Assembly (NCBI GenBank): GCA_016219645.1
Contig: JACRLR010000020.1
Span: forward strand, 124,001 to 188,000
Direction of reading: 5' to 3'
Source of the DNA: Nitrospirota bacterium
GTDB taxonomy: Bacteria; Nitrospirota; Nitrospiria; Nitrospirales; Nitrospiraceae
DNA: 64,000 nt
The notes beneath the pieces are model-generated. The model ran no database searches. It had not been told where the DNA came from and saw nothing but the letters and a program-made list of their open reading frames with translations. The position numbers were made by a program, and so were the translations under genes. Shown piece after piece: positions 9,469 through 19,521 of this stretch. The number at the start of each line of letters is the position of its first letter. Positions within the stretch are counted from its first letter, which is position 1.

Positions 9469-10275
9469 ATGGCTACGAAAGGCTATCCTGGACTCGTAGT
9501 AGTGCCTCCCAGCGCTCGTTGGATCCTCAGGCGTCAACTGGCCCATTGGACTTTTATTGTTTTCGCGGTCGTATGGAGTGTGTCGCCGAGTAAGGTATGG
9601 GTTCCGTCCTTCGACAAGAATGGTGACTGTCAATCTGATATCGGACAAGGAGCTTCTGCAGGTGGCCTGAGGGAATGTGGCCAGCAGGGACGATCCTTCT
9701 CTGAGGAGACACAATTCCGTCTGGGAGAGTTCGCCGCCGCGGAAGCTTCGCCGGGTGGAAGCCTGGCTGGATCACACAATCGGATACCTTCCTCCTATTC
9801 TGCCCAACTCGTGACCCAGCACTATGGCAACCACACATCACTGGGCAATGTCTATGGTCCAGCAGGCCGCTCTTCGAACCGTGCGATATCAACCTCCTCT
9901 GGGAAAGTATTAAATACGAGCTCGACGATCCAAAAGGAGGCCTCCAGCCCGAGTCACGACGAGCGCTTAGCCCGACAGGGGGATGCCTTTGCCCAGTATC
10001 GTCTCGGCCGCTTTTACTCGCAGCTCGGCGGGCCAAGAGCACCCGAGTCTGTGAGTTGGTACGTAAAGGCCTCTGACGGACTTCAGCGCCTGGCTGAGGC
10101 CGGCAATGGACAAGCGATGTACGTGCTGGGAGTCATGTACGCCTATGGGCGCGGAGTGGCGAGGGATGAAGAACAAGCTCGACTTTGGCTGATGCAGGCC
10201 GCTGACCAACAAGTTCCAGCAGCTCACATGGTACTCGCAAGATTAGACGGGCATCGGAGTGCCGACTCCAGGTAA
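9469..10275 (+). CDS. Sel1-repeat protein with N-terminal membrane anchor
   Basis: A 268-aa protein starting at an ATG preceded by AGGAG (seven-base spacing). The frame is open further upstream to 9388 but has no matching ribosome site. A hydrophobic stretch near residues 28-45 is a signal or anchor. The middle is Ser/Gly-rich and probably disordered. Residues ~175-260 hold Sel1-like/TPR repeats (GDAFAQYRLGRFYSQLG, GNGQAMYVLGVMYAYGRGVA and DEEQARLWLMQAADQ). Sel1 repeats are protein-binding scaffolds often linked to envelope or signalling complexes; the partner is unknown. Convergent with the helicase gene, sharing the hairpin at 10349-10449. Confidence 0.75.
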   Translation: MATKGYPGLVVVPPSARWILRRQLAHWTFIVFAVVWSVSPSKVWVPSFDKNGDCQSDIGQGASAGGLRECGQQGRSFSEETQFRLGEFAAAEASPGGSLAGSHNRIPSSYSAQLVTQHYGNHTSLGNVYGPAGRSSNRAISTSSGKVLNTSSTIQKEASSPSHDERLARQGDAFAQYRLGRFYSQLGGPRAPESVSWYVKASDGLQRLAEAGNGQAMYVLGVMYAYGRGVARDEEQARLWLMQAADQQVPAAHMVLARLDGHRSADSR

Positions 10276-10348
10276 TCGATCCCTTCCCATTCTCTCTTCC
10301 TTCTTCATACGACATCGCATTCGCGCATCACTATTATCCAATCTCTAA

Positions 10349-10449
10349 GGGAGGGTATAGCCAGGCTGCCCTTTACTGTGCGCATCGAACGAGCACCTTC
10401 TGAGCGTGCGCGTTCTGCGAGCAAGAAGGGCACCTGGCTATGCCCTCCC
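10349..10449. terminator. Long shared hairpin between convergent genes
   Basis: Arms of about 25 nt at 10349-10373 and 10426-10449 pair almost perfectly (GGGAGGGTATAGCCAGG against CCTGGCTATGCCCTCCC). They enclose an apex carrying CGAACGAGCAC ... GTGCGCGTTC. The right arm overlaps the last codons and stop of the DEAD-box helicase gene. It likely terminates transcription from both sides. The apex is shared with the hairpin at 12321-12405 although the arms differ. Confidence 0.65.
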
Positions 10450-12204
10450 TCTACCCTGTTCCAGAAACAACCTCACTCCCACCTTCTGCCCTTTGACTCT
10501 GGTCCGGCTGAGCGCCTCGATGATCTCCCGGGCCAACACCTCCGGCACCTCCACCAGCGAAAAACGATCCATCACCTCGACCGCGCCGATCACATTCGAA
10601 TTGAGCCCGGCCTCGTTGGCAATCGCCCCGACGAGATCGCCAGGCCTGATGCCTGCCTCCCTGCCTGCCCCGATATACACCTTGGCCATGCCCGCCGTTC
10701 GTCTGCCACGGCCAGGCCCGCTGAACGATCTACCCTGCCCCTCTCGTTGCATCATGCCAGAGGCCCGTGGTTGTGAATTTACTATAGGCCGCCGCCCCAT
10801 CGATGGCCGCTCCGGCTGCCTGCTTGGTATAGCCGGAATATCCTGTTCCTTCCGCTCTCCTCCCTGCAGGCGGAAGACGAGTTTCAACGCTGCCGCCGCA
10901 ACCTCCGTTGGATCTCCATCTGTAGCGATCGACGCGACCAGGGCGCGAAACAGATCCAGATCACCGGACGTCAGCACCTCTTCGACTGCGCTCTTGGTTC
11001 GCGCAAGCCGCTTCGTGCGAAGGTCGGCCACAGATGGTACCGGAGTGACCACGATTTTTGCTTTCGTGAGCTGCTCGATATTCCACAACAACCGCTGCTC
11101 GCGCGGGTCGATGACGGTGATCGCTGCCCCTTCACGCCCTGCCCGCCCGGTTCGTCCGATCCTATGAACATAGCTTTCCGGGGAGGTGGGTAGATCGTAG
11201 TTCACCACATGCGAGACGGACGGAATATCCAACCCCCGCGCTGCCACATCAGTCGCGACGAGGAGTTCCGTTTGCCCGGACCGGAACGAATTCATCACGC
11301 GATCCCGCTGAGACTGATTCATCCCGCCATGGATCGCTTCAGCTCTATGCCCACGATCTGTCAACATGGCCGTGAGTTCATCGACTTCGATACGCGTGCG
11401 GCAGAACACGAGGGCCGACTTCGGCGCCTCCATATCCAGAATTCGGGCCAGGGCCGCCTCCTTGTGCGGTCGAGCGACGATGTAAGCCGTTTGGTGGACG
11501 CGCGGAGCAGCGCCTGCCTTGAGCGGCTCCTTGGCAATCCTGATCTCGACCGGCTCCTTAAGATGGCGTTTCGCAATGGAAGCGATCCGAGGCGGCATGG
11601 TGGCAGAAAACAACGCAGTCTGCCGTTCTTTGGGTGTCTGTTCAAGAATGGCGTCCAGATCATCGGCAAACCCCATGTCAAGCATCTCATCGGCCTCGTC
11701 CAGCACAACCGTCTGAACTGTCTTGAGTTGCAGTGTCTTTCGCTGGATATGGTCCAGGGCTCGTCCAGGTGTCGCGACGACAACATCGACCCCACGTTTC
11801 AGTGCGAAGAGCTGGGGACCGATGGCCTGTCCTCCATAGACCGGCAGTACGGAGATTTTTAATTCTTTGCCGTAACGCGCGACGGACTGGGCGACCTGAA
11901 TGGCCAACTCTCTGGTCGGCACCAGAACGAGTACGGAAGGACAGCGCCGCGCAGCATGGGCGACACGCTGAAGCAGCGGCAGCGTGAAGGCTGCCGTCTT
12001 GCCGGTCCCGGTTGCAGCTTGACCCAAGAGATCACGGCCTGCCAGCAGCGGAGGAATCGCTTCCCGCTGAATCGGTGTCGGCTCTTCATAGCCCAGCTGA
12101 TCGAGAGTAGCGAGCAGAGCGGCCTCCAGACCCAGCGCTGCAAAGCTGGGCGAAAAACCCTTTGCCGGTGTTTCTGCAGATGCATGTGGAGTTTCGTGTT
12201 TCAT
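10438..12204 (-). CDS. deaD: DEAD-box ATP-dependent RNA helicase with DbpA-type RNA-binding domain
   Basis: An ATP-driven RNA unwinding protein of the CsdA/DeaD type, used in ribosome assembly and cold adaptation. The 588-aa protein begins with a Q motif (GYEEPTPIQREAIPPLL). It then shows motif I ATGTGKT, Ia PTRELA, II DEAD, III SAT, V ARGLDIP and VI HRIGRTGRAG. A linker with Arg/Gly-rich stretches leads to a C-terminal DbpA-like domain (AKVYIGAGREAGIRPGDLVG to VEVMDRFSLVEVPE). This layout is full length for DeaD. The stop codon lies in the right arm of the hairpin at 10349-10449. Confidence 0.93.
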   Translation of the reverse strand: MKHETPHASAETPAKGFSPSFAALGLEAALLATLDQLGYEEPTPIQREAIPPLLAGRDLLGQAATGTGKTAAFTLPLLQRVAHAARRCPSVLVLVPTRELAIQVAQSVARYGKELKISVLPVYGGQAIGPQLFALKRGVDVVVATPGRALDHIQRKTLQLKTVQTVVLDEADEMLDMGFADDLDAILEQTPKERQTALFSATMPPRIASIAKRHLKEPVEIRIAKEPLKAGAAPRVHQTAYIVARPHKEAALARILDMEAPKSALVFCRTRIEVDELTAMLTDRGHRAEAIHGGMNQSQRDRVMNSFRSGQTELLVATDVAARGLDIPSVSHVVNYDLPTSPESYVHRIGRTGRAGREGAAITVIDPREQRLLWNIEQLTKAKIVVTPVPSVADLRTKRLARTKSAVEEVLTSGDLDLFRALVASIATDGDPTEVAAAALKLVFRLQGGERKEQDIPAIPSRQPERPSMGRRPIVNSQPRASGMMQREGQGRSFSGPGRGRRTAGMAKVYIGAGREAGIRPGDLVGAIANEAGLNSNVIGAVEVMDRFSLVEVPEVLAREIIEALSRTRVKGQKVGVRLFLEQGRGRA

Positions 12205-12320
12205 AGTTAGTCTGTCTCGTTTATCTGATTGATCTGCTTAGTCCATGCCTTCTATCAATACTCCCTCTAAGCTTACTTGTCTCTGCCCTTTCCAAGGGGT
12301 ATCCAACTGCACCCCTGTTC

Positions 12321-12405
12321 GGGCAGAGGACCCTTGGGATGGTTTCTATTGCGGCCGTCGAACGAGCACATTCCTATCGTGCGCGTTCCGGGAGCAGGGA
12401 AACCA
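12321..12405 (-). terminator. Hairpin with perfect 21-bp arms, same apex as 10349-10449
   Basis: The arms at 12326-12346 and 12379-12399 are perfectly complementary over 21 bp (GGACCCTTGGGATGGTTTC against GAAACCATCCCAAGGGTCC). The outer GGGC/GCCC pair also matches. The apex again contains CGAACGAGCAC ... GTGCGCGTTC. It begins 23 bp after the stop codon of the small minus-strand gene at 12428, so termination of that gene is the natural reading. Confidence 0.65.
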
Positions 12406-12427
12406 TCCCAAGGGTCCTCCGCCCCTC

Positions 12428-12625
12428 TTATTCTTCAGGCAGTTGGATCGGCCCCGCCCACTCCCCTTTGGCCAGCATCACTTCCTGAAATCCGCCGTCC
12501 GGCCATTGAAATTGGCCGATCTCGTCCACCTGCACAACAAAGGGATCTGCTTCATGTGCCAAGCCTCGAAACCAATACCAGCCCGCGACAGTGGGTTTAT
12601 TGATGGTCCATTGATACTCGGCCAT
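12428..12625 (-). CDS. Small conserved hypothetical protein (65 aa)
   Basis: A 65-aa soluble protein with many aromatic residues (NKPTVAGWYWFRGLAHEADP, then GQFQWPDGGF and GEWAGPI). I chose the ATG at 12625 because AAGGAAA lies nine bases upstream; the frame open to 12721 adds a basic segment unlike the rest. The GWYWFRG pattern resembles short proteins of unknown function that I cannot name. It sits between the helicase gene and a palindromic element, with its own terminator-like hairpin. Confidence 0.6.
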   Translation of the reverse strand: MAEYQWTINKPTVAGWYWFRGLAHEADPFVVQVDEIGQFQWPDGGFQEVMLAKGEWAGPIQLPEE

Positions 12626-12726
12626 GTCTCTGTTTCCTTTTCGCCGCGCTTCTGAGTCTGATACAGTCTGACAGGGTGTTGATGGAGCCCTGCGGGAGAA
12701 AGTCGTGGACAGTTTCACCATTCAAT

Positions 12727-12937
12727 GCAGGCTGTTCAAAAAGACCGTTCACCAAGGCCGCAGCAAGGGAGCAAAGATAGATCTTCTACGCTCGCTCGTT
12801 TACGGGATCCAAAGGATGACCCCGATGGGTCCCCCACTGCGCGCGTCCAACGAGGGCCTGCTGAGGCCGCGCGTTGCGCGAGCACAGGGGACTCACCGCG
12901 CCATCCCCCCCTGCTGGCGGGCTTTTTCAACAAGCTG
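12727..12937. repeat. GCAGGCTGTT-ended palindromic element (copy 2) with nested hairpin
   Basis: The left end is GCAGGCTGTTCAAAAAG; the right end is GGCGGGCTTTTTCAACAAGCTG-like (inverted match over ~15 bp). Near the left end is CCAAGGCCGCAGC, shared with the 34119 copy. A nested hairpin inside (GATGGGTCCCC ... GGGGAC ... GCCATC, about 12826-12906) has the apex words CAACGAG ... GCGCGTTG, like the hairpins at 10349 and 12321. The hrpB reading frame is open through this element, but the protein starts beyond it. Confidence 0.65.
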
Positions 12938-12955
12938 ATAGCTACTCAACCTATC

Positions 12956-15481
12956 ATGTCCAGACTCCCAATAGAAGATGTCCTACCCGCTCTTTGCCTC
13001 ACACTGTCGGAGGGGCGGAATGCCATACTGATTGCCGCGCCTGGCGCCGGTAAAACGACGCGAGTCCCGCTGGCGCTACTCGATACCCCCTGGCTCGGAG
13101 GAAAGAGGCTGCTCATGTTGGAGCCGCGCCGGCTGGCAGCCAGGGCCGCAGCCCATCGCATGGCGTCCACCCTGGGAGAATCGGTCGGGGGAACAGTCGG
13201 CTATCGCATGAGGCTCGACACAAGGGTGGGGACCATGACCAGAATCGAAGTGGTCACAGAAGGCATCCTTGCTCGCTTGCTCCAGCAAGACCCTGCACTG
13301 AGCAATTACGCGATCGTCATCTTGGATGAATTCCATGAACGCAGCCTACAGGCTGACACAGGCCTGGCCCTCTGCCTGGAATCGCAACGGCTTTTCCGCC
13401 CAGACCTCCGCCTACTCGTCATGTCTGCCACATTGGACTGTGGGCCGATCTCAGAACTCTTGGGCCAAGCGCCGGCGATCACCTGCGAAGGTCGCCTCTT
13501 TCCAGTAGAGACACGCTACCTCGACCAGCCGCTTTCAGGCCGTCTCGATGCGGCAGTCATCCAATCGATCCGACGGTCACTCACCCAGGAGCAGGGCAGC
13601 CTCCTGGTCTTTTTACCTGGCATGGCAGAGATTCGCCTGGTCGAACGAAAACTTTTGGATATGAATCTTGGCTCCAATGTTCTCATCACCCCGCTCCATG
13701 GCGACCTACCACAAGAAACACAGGACCGTGCAATCGCCTCCTCACAACCTGGCACAAGAAAAATTGTCCTGGCCACTTCGATCGCCGAAACCAGTTTGAC
13801 GATTGACGGAATTCGGATTGTCATCGATGCCGGCTTGCTGCGCGTGCCTCGATTCGATCCACGCTCCGGACTTACGAGGCTTGAAACCATCCGCGTCACT
13901 CAGGACTCAGCTGAACAACGCCGTGGTCGGGCAGGTCGCCTTGAACCGGGCATCTGTTCCCGCCTGTGGACTGCTGCGGAACACCGATCGTTAGCCCCTC
14001 GTCGCCCGCCCGAAATGCTCGATGCTGACCTCGGGCCACTGCTGCTCGAATTGGCCCTCTGGGGCACGCCCGACCCAGCTGACTTATCCTGGCTCACTCC
14101 CCCACCGGTCGGAGCCGTCGCTCAAGCGAGAGTGCTGCTGACCAACCTGGGAGCACTCGATATAGAGGGACAGATCACTCCCCATGGGAGACAGATGGCA
14201 GACCTGCCATTGCATCCACGTCTCTCTCACATGCTGCTCAAGTCTGGGCCATTGAATCTCACCGGCTTGGCTAGTGAACTCGCGGCTCTTCTCAGTGAAC
14301 GGGATATCCTGCGAGGCCCATCCGGCTGGCGGAATGCCGATCTGCGACTCCGATTGGATGCCTTGCATGGGAAGCACAATCAGGCTGCCGGTACAACCGT
14401 CAACCGCACCGTCTGCCAGCGAGTGAGGCGTACTGCCGACTTGTGGCAGCGACAACTTTCCCAACAGAGAGACAAGAAACAGGCTGACAAACACGACGAC
14501 CTCTATCCTGTCGGCCTCCTGCTCGCCCTTGCCTACCCGGATCGCATTGCCCAACGCCAACAGGGAAATGACGCACGCTATCTCATGACCAATGGCCGTG
14601 GCGCCCTCTTTGTGAATCCTGATCCACTCGGTTCAGAAGACTATCTGGTCATTGCCGACCTCGACGGGGGCGCACAGTGGGCCAGGATCGATCTGGCCGC
14701 GCCGGTACAGCTCAGTGATGTTGAATCCCTGTACGAAAACAGGATTCAAGTGATGGATGAAGTATCATGGGATGATCAGGCACAGGTGGTTCGTGCGACC
14801 AGACAACGGCGATTGGGCTCTCTCATATTAGCTGAGCAGGGACTCTCGGAGCCTGATCCTGCCCGCATCGTCGCTGCCTTGGTACAGGGTATCCGTCGAG
14901 CGGGACTCGACAAGCTCGCCTGGACTTCAGAGCTTCGTCACTGGCGGGCGCGAGTGGCCTTTCTACGGAGGATCGAAGGTCCAGAGTCTCAATGGCCTGA
15001 TCTGTCGGACGACGCCCTGCTGCAGACACTCAATAACTGGCTTGGCCCCTATCTCTTCGGACAGACGACACTTGACCGAGTCAGACGGCTCGATTTCAGC
15101 CAACCCTTGCACGCACTCCTCTCCCGGGAACAGCAACGCCAGCTCGAACGGTTGGCCCCCACTCACCTGACCGTCCCAAGCGGATCGACCATTCGAGTAG
15201 ATTATGAGACGGCTGATCTACCAATCCTAGCTGTGCGGTTGCAGGAAATGTTTGGCTGCAAGGACACGCCCCGTCTCGTCGGCGGGAAGATTCCCGTCAT
15301 GCTGCACCTCCTCTCACCGGCACGCAGGCCCGTCCAGGTCACGAAGGATCTTTCCAGTTTCTGGAGGTCCACCTATCTCGAGGTCAGAAAAGAACTCCGT
15401 GGCCGCTATCCCAAACACTCCTGGCCCGACGATCCGCTCACTGCCCTGCCGACTGCCAAAACGAAACGACGGCCACGCTAG
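12956..15481 (+). CDS. hrpB: ATP-dependent helicase HrpB
   Basis: A DEAH-family RNA helicase-like protein of about 841 aa, normal for HrpB. It shows motif I APGAGKTTRVP, Ia LEPRRLAARAAAHRMA, II DEFHERS, III SATLD, motif V ATSIAETSLTIDGI and VI QRRGRAGR. The helicase-associated region (LAYPDRIAQRQQGND) and the HrpB C-terminal domain (WLGPYLFGQTTLDRVRRLDF, then RPVQVTKDLSSFWRSTYLEV) follow. The cellular role is not well defined in bacteria. I placed the start at the ATG at 12956 because upstream codons back to 12725 are translated repeat-element DNA. No strong Shine-Dalgarno sequence precedes it. Confidence 0.92.
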   Translation: MSRLPIEDVLPALCLTLSEGRNAILIAAPGAGKTTRVPLALLDTPWLGGKRLLMLEPRRLAARAAAHRMASTLGESVGGTVGYRMRLDTRVGTMTRIEVVTEGILARLLQQDPALSNYAIVILDEFHERSLQADTGLALCLESQRLFRPDLRLLVMSATLDCGPISELLGQAPAITCEGRLFPVETRYLDQPLSGRLDAAVIQSIRRSLTQEQGSLLVFLPGMAEIRLVERKLLDMNLGSNVLITPLHGDLPQETQDRAIASSQPGTRKIVLATSIAETSLTIDGIRIVIDAGLLRVPRFDPRSGLTRLETIRVTQDSAEQRRGRAGRLEPGICSRLWTAAEHRSLAPRRPPEMLDADLGPLLLELALWGTPDPADLSWLTPPPVGAVAQARVLLTNLGALDIEGQITPHGRQMADLPLHPRLSHMLLKSGPLNLTGLASELAALLSERDILRGPSGWRNADLRLRLDALHGKHNQAAGTTVNRTVCQRVRRTADLWQRQLSQQRDKKQADKHDDLYPVGLLLALAYPDRIAQRQQGNDARYLMTNGRGALFVNPDPLGSEDYLVIADLDGGAQWARIDLAAPVQLSDVESLYENRIQVMDEVSWDDQAQVVRATRQRRLGSLILAEQGLSEPDPARIVAALVQGIRRAGLDKLAWTSELRHWRARVAFLRRIEGPESQWPDLSDDALLQTLNNWLGPYLFGQTTLDRVRRLDFSQPLHALLSREQQRQLERLAPTHLTVPSGSTIRVDYETADLPILAVRLQEMFGCKDTPRLVGGKIPVMLHLLSPARRPVQVTKDLSSFWRSTYLEVRKELRGRYPKHSWPDDPLTALPTAKTKRRPR

Positions 15482-15482
15482 T

Positions 15483-15574
15483 GGTCTGTCTGGTTCATCT
15501 GGTCTATTTGGTTTGTTTTGTTTATCTGGTTACCACAAACTGACCGACATAACGCCCAGACTACCTAACCGACC
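15483..15574. repeat. T/G-word palindromic repeat R1 (degenerate)
   Basis: Directly after the hrpB stop there is a T/G-rich arm made of words such as TGGTTCATCTGG and TTTGGTTTGTTTTGTTTA. A weaker A/C-rich half follows (ACCACAAACTGACCGAC). The same words occur in R2-R5 at 29557, 29969, 32947 and 39594. Here the second half is eroded, so pairing is partial. Confidence 0.55.
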
Positions 15575-15601
15575 ATGATTGCTCTACAATCTTTCAATCC
15601 T

Positions 15602-15623
15602 CGCCCGCTCTTTCGAGCGGGCG
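15602..15623 (-). terminator. Hairpin at the leader-distal end of the CRISPR array
   Basis: CGCCCGCTC at 15602-15610 is perfectly matched by GAGCGGGCG at 15615-15623 with a TTTC loop. It overlaps the degenerate last repeat of the array. Reading the array on the minus strand, it lies at the very end of the precursor transcript and may terminate it; there is no T-run. Confidence 0.5.
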
Positions 15624-18212
15624 CTACGCGCTCGCGGGGAACATGGATCACCCTTCCGCACATTGGGAGGGCAAGTCGGTTCATCCCCGCGCTCGCGGGG
15701 AACATGCAGGTCCCCGCCTCAGTTGGCCTGCTAGTTGCCGGTTCATCCCCGCGCTCGCGGGGAACATTCCTGGCCCACAATGACGCCTTGGGCAAGATGC
15801 GGTTCATCCCCGCGCTCGCGGGGAACATTCCTGGCCCACAATGACGCCTTGGGCAAGATGCGGTTCATCCCCGCGCTCGCGGGGAACATAGCTTTTCCCC
15901 TTCGCCCACCTTGGCGAACTTCGGTTCATCCCCGCGCTCGCGGGGAACATGCCGACCTTCTTCGGATACATCCGCCAAAATTCGGTTCATCCCCGCGCTC
16001 GCGGGGAACATCTAGGCTCCCGGCATAAGGGGATACCGGGAGACGGTTCATCCCCGCGCTCGCGGGGAACATAACTCGGGATACTTTCCCTTTAAACGTT
16101 GGTCCGGTTCATCCCCGCGCTCGCGGGGAACATACTGTTACATCTTCGATTAAGGACTGGGGCATCCGGTTCATCCCCGCGCTCGCGGGGAACATGGTCT
16201 CCTCAAACGATCGGCACTCACACAGAGCGGTTCATCCCCGCGCTCGCGGGGAACATTGCCTGACAAACTGATTTCCGCCGCCTTTTGTCGGTTCATCCCC
16301 GCGCTCGCGGGGAACATAGCAGCACCTATACGTGGATTGCCACACATTGCGGTTCATCCCCGCGCTCGCGGGGAACATAACATCTCGGGCAGTTATACCG
16401 CGCAGTACACCGGTTCATCCCCGCGCTCGCGGGGAACATCGTGGCTCGGGCACAAACTCATCGCCGCGTGGCGGTTCATCCCCGCGCTCGCGGGGGACAT
16501 ACCCATCTCACGCATACGGTCGCCTAAGCCTCCGGTTCATCCCCGCGCTCGCGGGGAACATAAATTCTGCATCGCTATGGCGAGATTCGGATACGGTTCA
16601 TCCCCGCGCTCGCGGGGAACATCCAATGGCGCCACGCGCCCAGTCGTCAGGATGCGGTTCATCCCCGCGCTCTCGGGGAACATAACTTCTGCATCGCTGT
16701 GGCGAGATTCGGATACGGTTCATCCCCGCGCTCGCGGGGAACATACTCGTGGCATTGGCCGCTACGGACAGATTTCCGGTTCATCCCCGCGCTCGCGGGG
16801 AACATAAATAATACTGCGACAACTTCACAGGGGGCGACGGTTCATCCCCGCGCTCGCGGGGAACATAGAATGGTTAACCGCTTACTGTTACGATGATAGC
16901 GGTTCATCCCCGCGCTCGCGGGGAACATTGCACAGTCGGAGACCTTGAGCGGTTTTCCGCCGGTTCATCCCCGCGCTCGCGGGGAACATCGGGCTTCCCG
17001 TAACACTCTCCGATAATGTAACGGTTCATCCCCGCGCTCGCGGGGAACATGCCAGGGTCTTTGACACCCACCGATCATAGAGGCGGTTCATCCCCGCGCT
17101 CGCGGGGAACATCAGAGTGACGCCGCGCACGCCTTGCATAACGGCGGTTCATCCCCGCGCTCGCGGGGAACATGCAAGACGAGGAAATCGCAGGGCACAG
17201 TACTCCAGGTTCATCCCCGCGCTCGCGGGGAACATACCATCAAGATTCATGGTGGCACGAATAGTAGCGGTTCATCCCCGCGCTCGCGGGGAACATACAG
17301 GTGCTGGAGCACAAGGGTCACTCGGTACCGGTTCATCCCCGCGCTCGCGGGGAACATGTTCGTTTGGTCCGCGCCTGCGCCTAACGTGCCGGTTCATCCC
17401 CGCGCTCGCGGGGAACATACCGACAATGAACGAGAGAACAAACGTTACAACGGTTCATCCCCGCGCTCGCGGGGAACATAGCACAACAATGGTCGTCGCA
17501 TTCCTCACAGGCGGTTCATCCCCGCGCTCGCGGGGAACATCAATGCGGGCCTTGAACGTGCGCCAGTCGATGGCGGTTCATCCCCGCGCTCGCGGGGAAC
17601 ATAATCACCAGGGCGCTCACAACTCACCGGCACCCGGTTCATCCCCGCGCTCGCGGGGAACATCTCGCCCCCGCCTATCGAGGGGGCCGCAATGCCGGTT
17701 CATCCCCGCGCTCGCGGGGAACATGTGGCACGGACCAGCGGCAGGGCCAACAGCGCCGGTTCATCCCCGCGCTCGCGGGGAACATTGATGTACAACATCC
17801 CATCCGATGGAATTTGGCGGTTCATCCCCGCGCTCGCGGGGAACATGAACTGCTGTGCCACATACCGCTTCGTGATACCGGTTCATCCCCGCGCTCGCGG
17901 GGAACATTTCGGCGCGATGCTGCTCCATCTTGGCCAAGGCGGTTCATCCCCGCGCTCGCGGGGAACATAGGGGCACCTTCACCCGCTCGCCCCCGTCCTG
18001 CGGTTCATCCCCGCGCTCGCGGGGAACATCTGATTTCGATGGTCCCCACATTGAGCGGCTGCGGTTCATCCCCGCGCTCGCGGGGAACATCTGATTTCGA
18101 TGGTCCCCACATTGAGCGGCTGCGGTTCATCCCCGCGCTCGCGGGGAACATTACTGTGCCCGTCATGCTGCCGGTCCAATTGCTGGTTCATCCCCGCGCT
18201 CGCGGGGAACAT
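15616..18212 (-). CRISPR. Type I-E CRISPR array: 43 repeats, 42 spacers
   Basis: Twenty-nine-base repeats occur every 61 or 62 bp. On the minus strand they read ATGTTCCCCGCG ... GCGGGGATGAACCG, the known I-E hairpin type, giving a predicted ATGAACCG crRNA handle. I count 42 full repeats (first bases at 15677, 15739, 15800 ... 18184 on the plus strand) and a decayed one at 15616-15644. Spacers are 32 nt, six are 33. The leader side is at 18213 next to cas2; the decayed repeat marks the oldest end. Two spacer pairs are identical (15768/15829 and 18030/18091). One pair differs at two bases (16562/16684). Point variants occur in the repeats at 16472 and 16655. Confidence 0.98.
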
Positions 18213-18291
18213 ACTTCTTTTATCCTATTGTTCTACCAAGCAAATCTATCGCCCTTAAATTCCACCGAATTTCTCTGAGGCATGACACCCG
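18213..18291 (-). promoter_or_regulatory. CRISPR leader
   Basis: Only ~79 bp separate the cas2 stop from the first repeat. Read on the minus strand, the leader becomes A/T-rich next to the array (TAGAACAATAGGATAAAAG). A perfect 6-bp inverted repeat CATGAC-ACCC-GTCATG (18281-18296) straddles the cas2 stop. I see no certain promoter hexamers or IHF site, so transcription may start here or read through from the cas operon. Confidence 0.6.
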
Positions 18292-19504
<1,213 letters not shown>

Positions 19505-19521
19505 TCAAAGGCTCCACGCCG

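Noticed and set aside
10406-11862. Long plus-strand frames opposite the DEAD-box helicase
   Set aside because: Shadows of the helicase codons; the minus-strand protein has all DEAD-box motifs in order.
12725-12955. N-terminal extension of HrpB by 77 residues
   Set aside because: The extension is entirely within the palindromic element at 12727-12937; HrpB homologues begin near MSRLPIEDVLPAL.
15735-18278. Several long plus-strand open frames across 15.7-18.3 kb with repeated VHPRARGEH and RFIPALAGN motifs
   Set aside because: They are translations of the CRISPR repeat in three frames; 61/62-bp spacing shifts them, and there is no ribosome site or family match.
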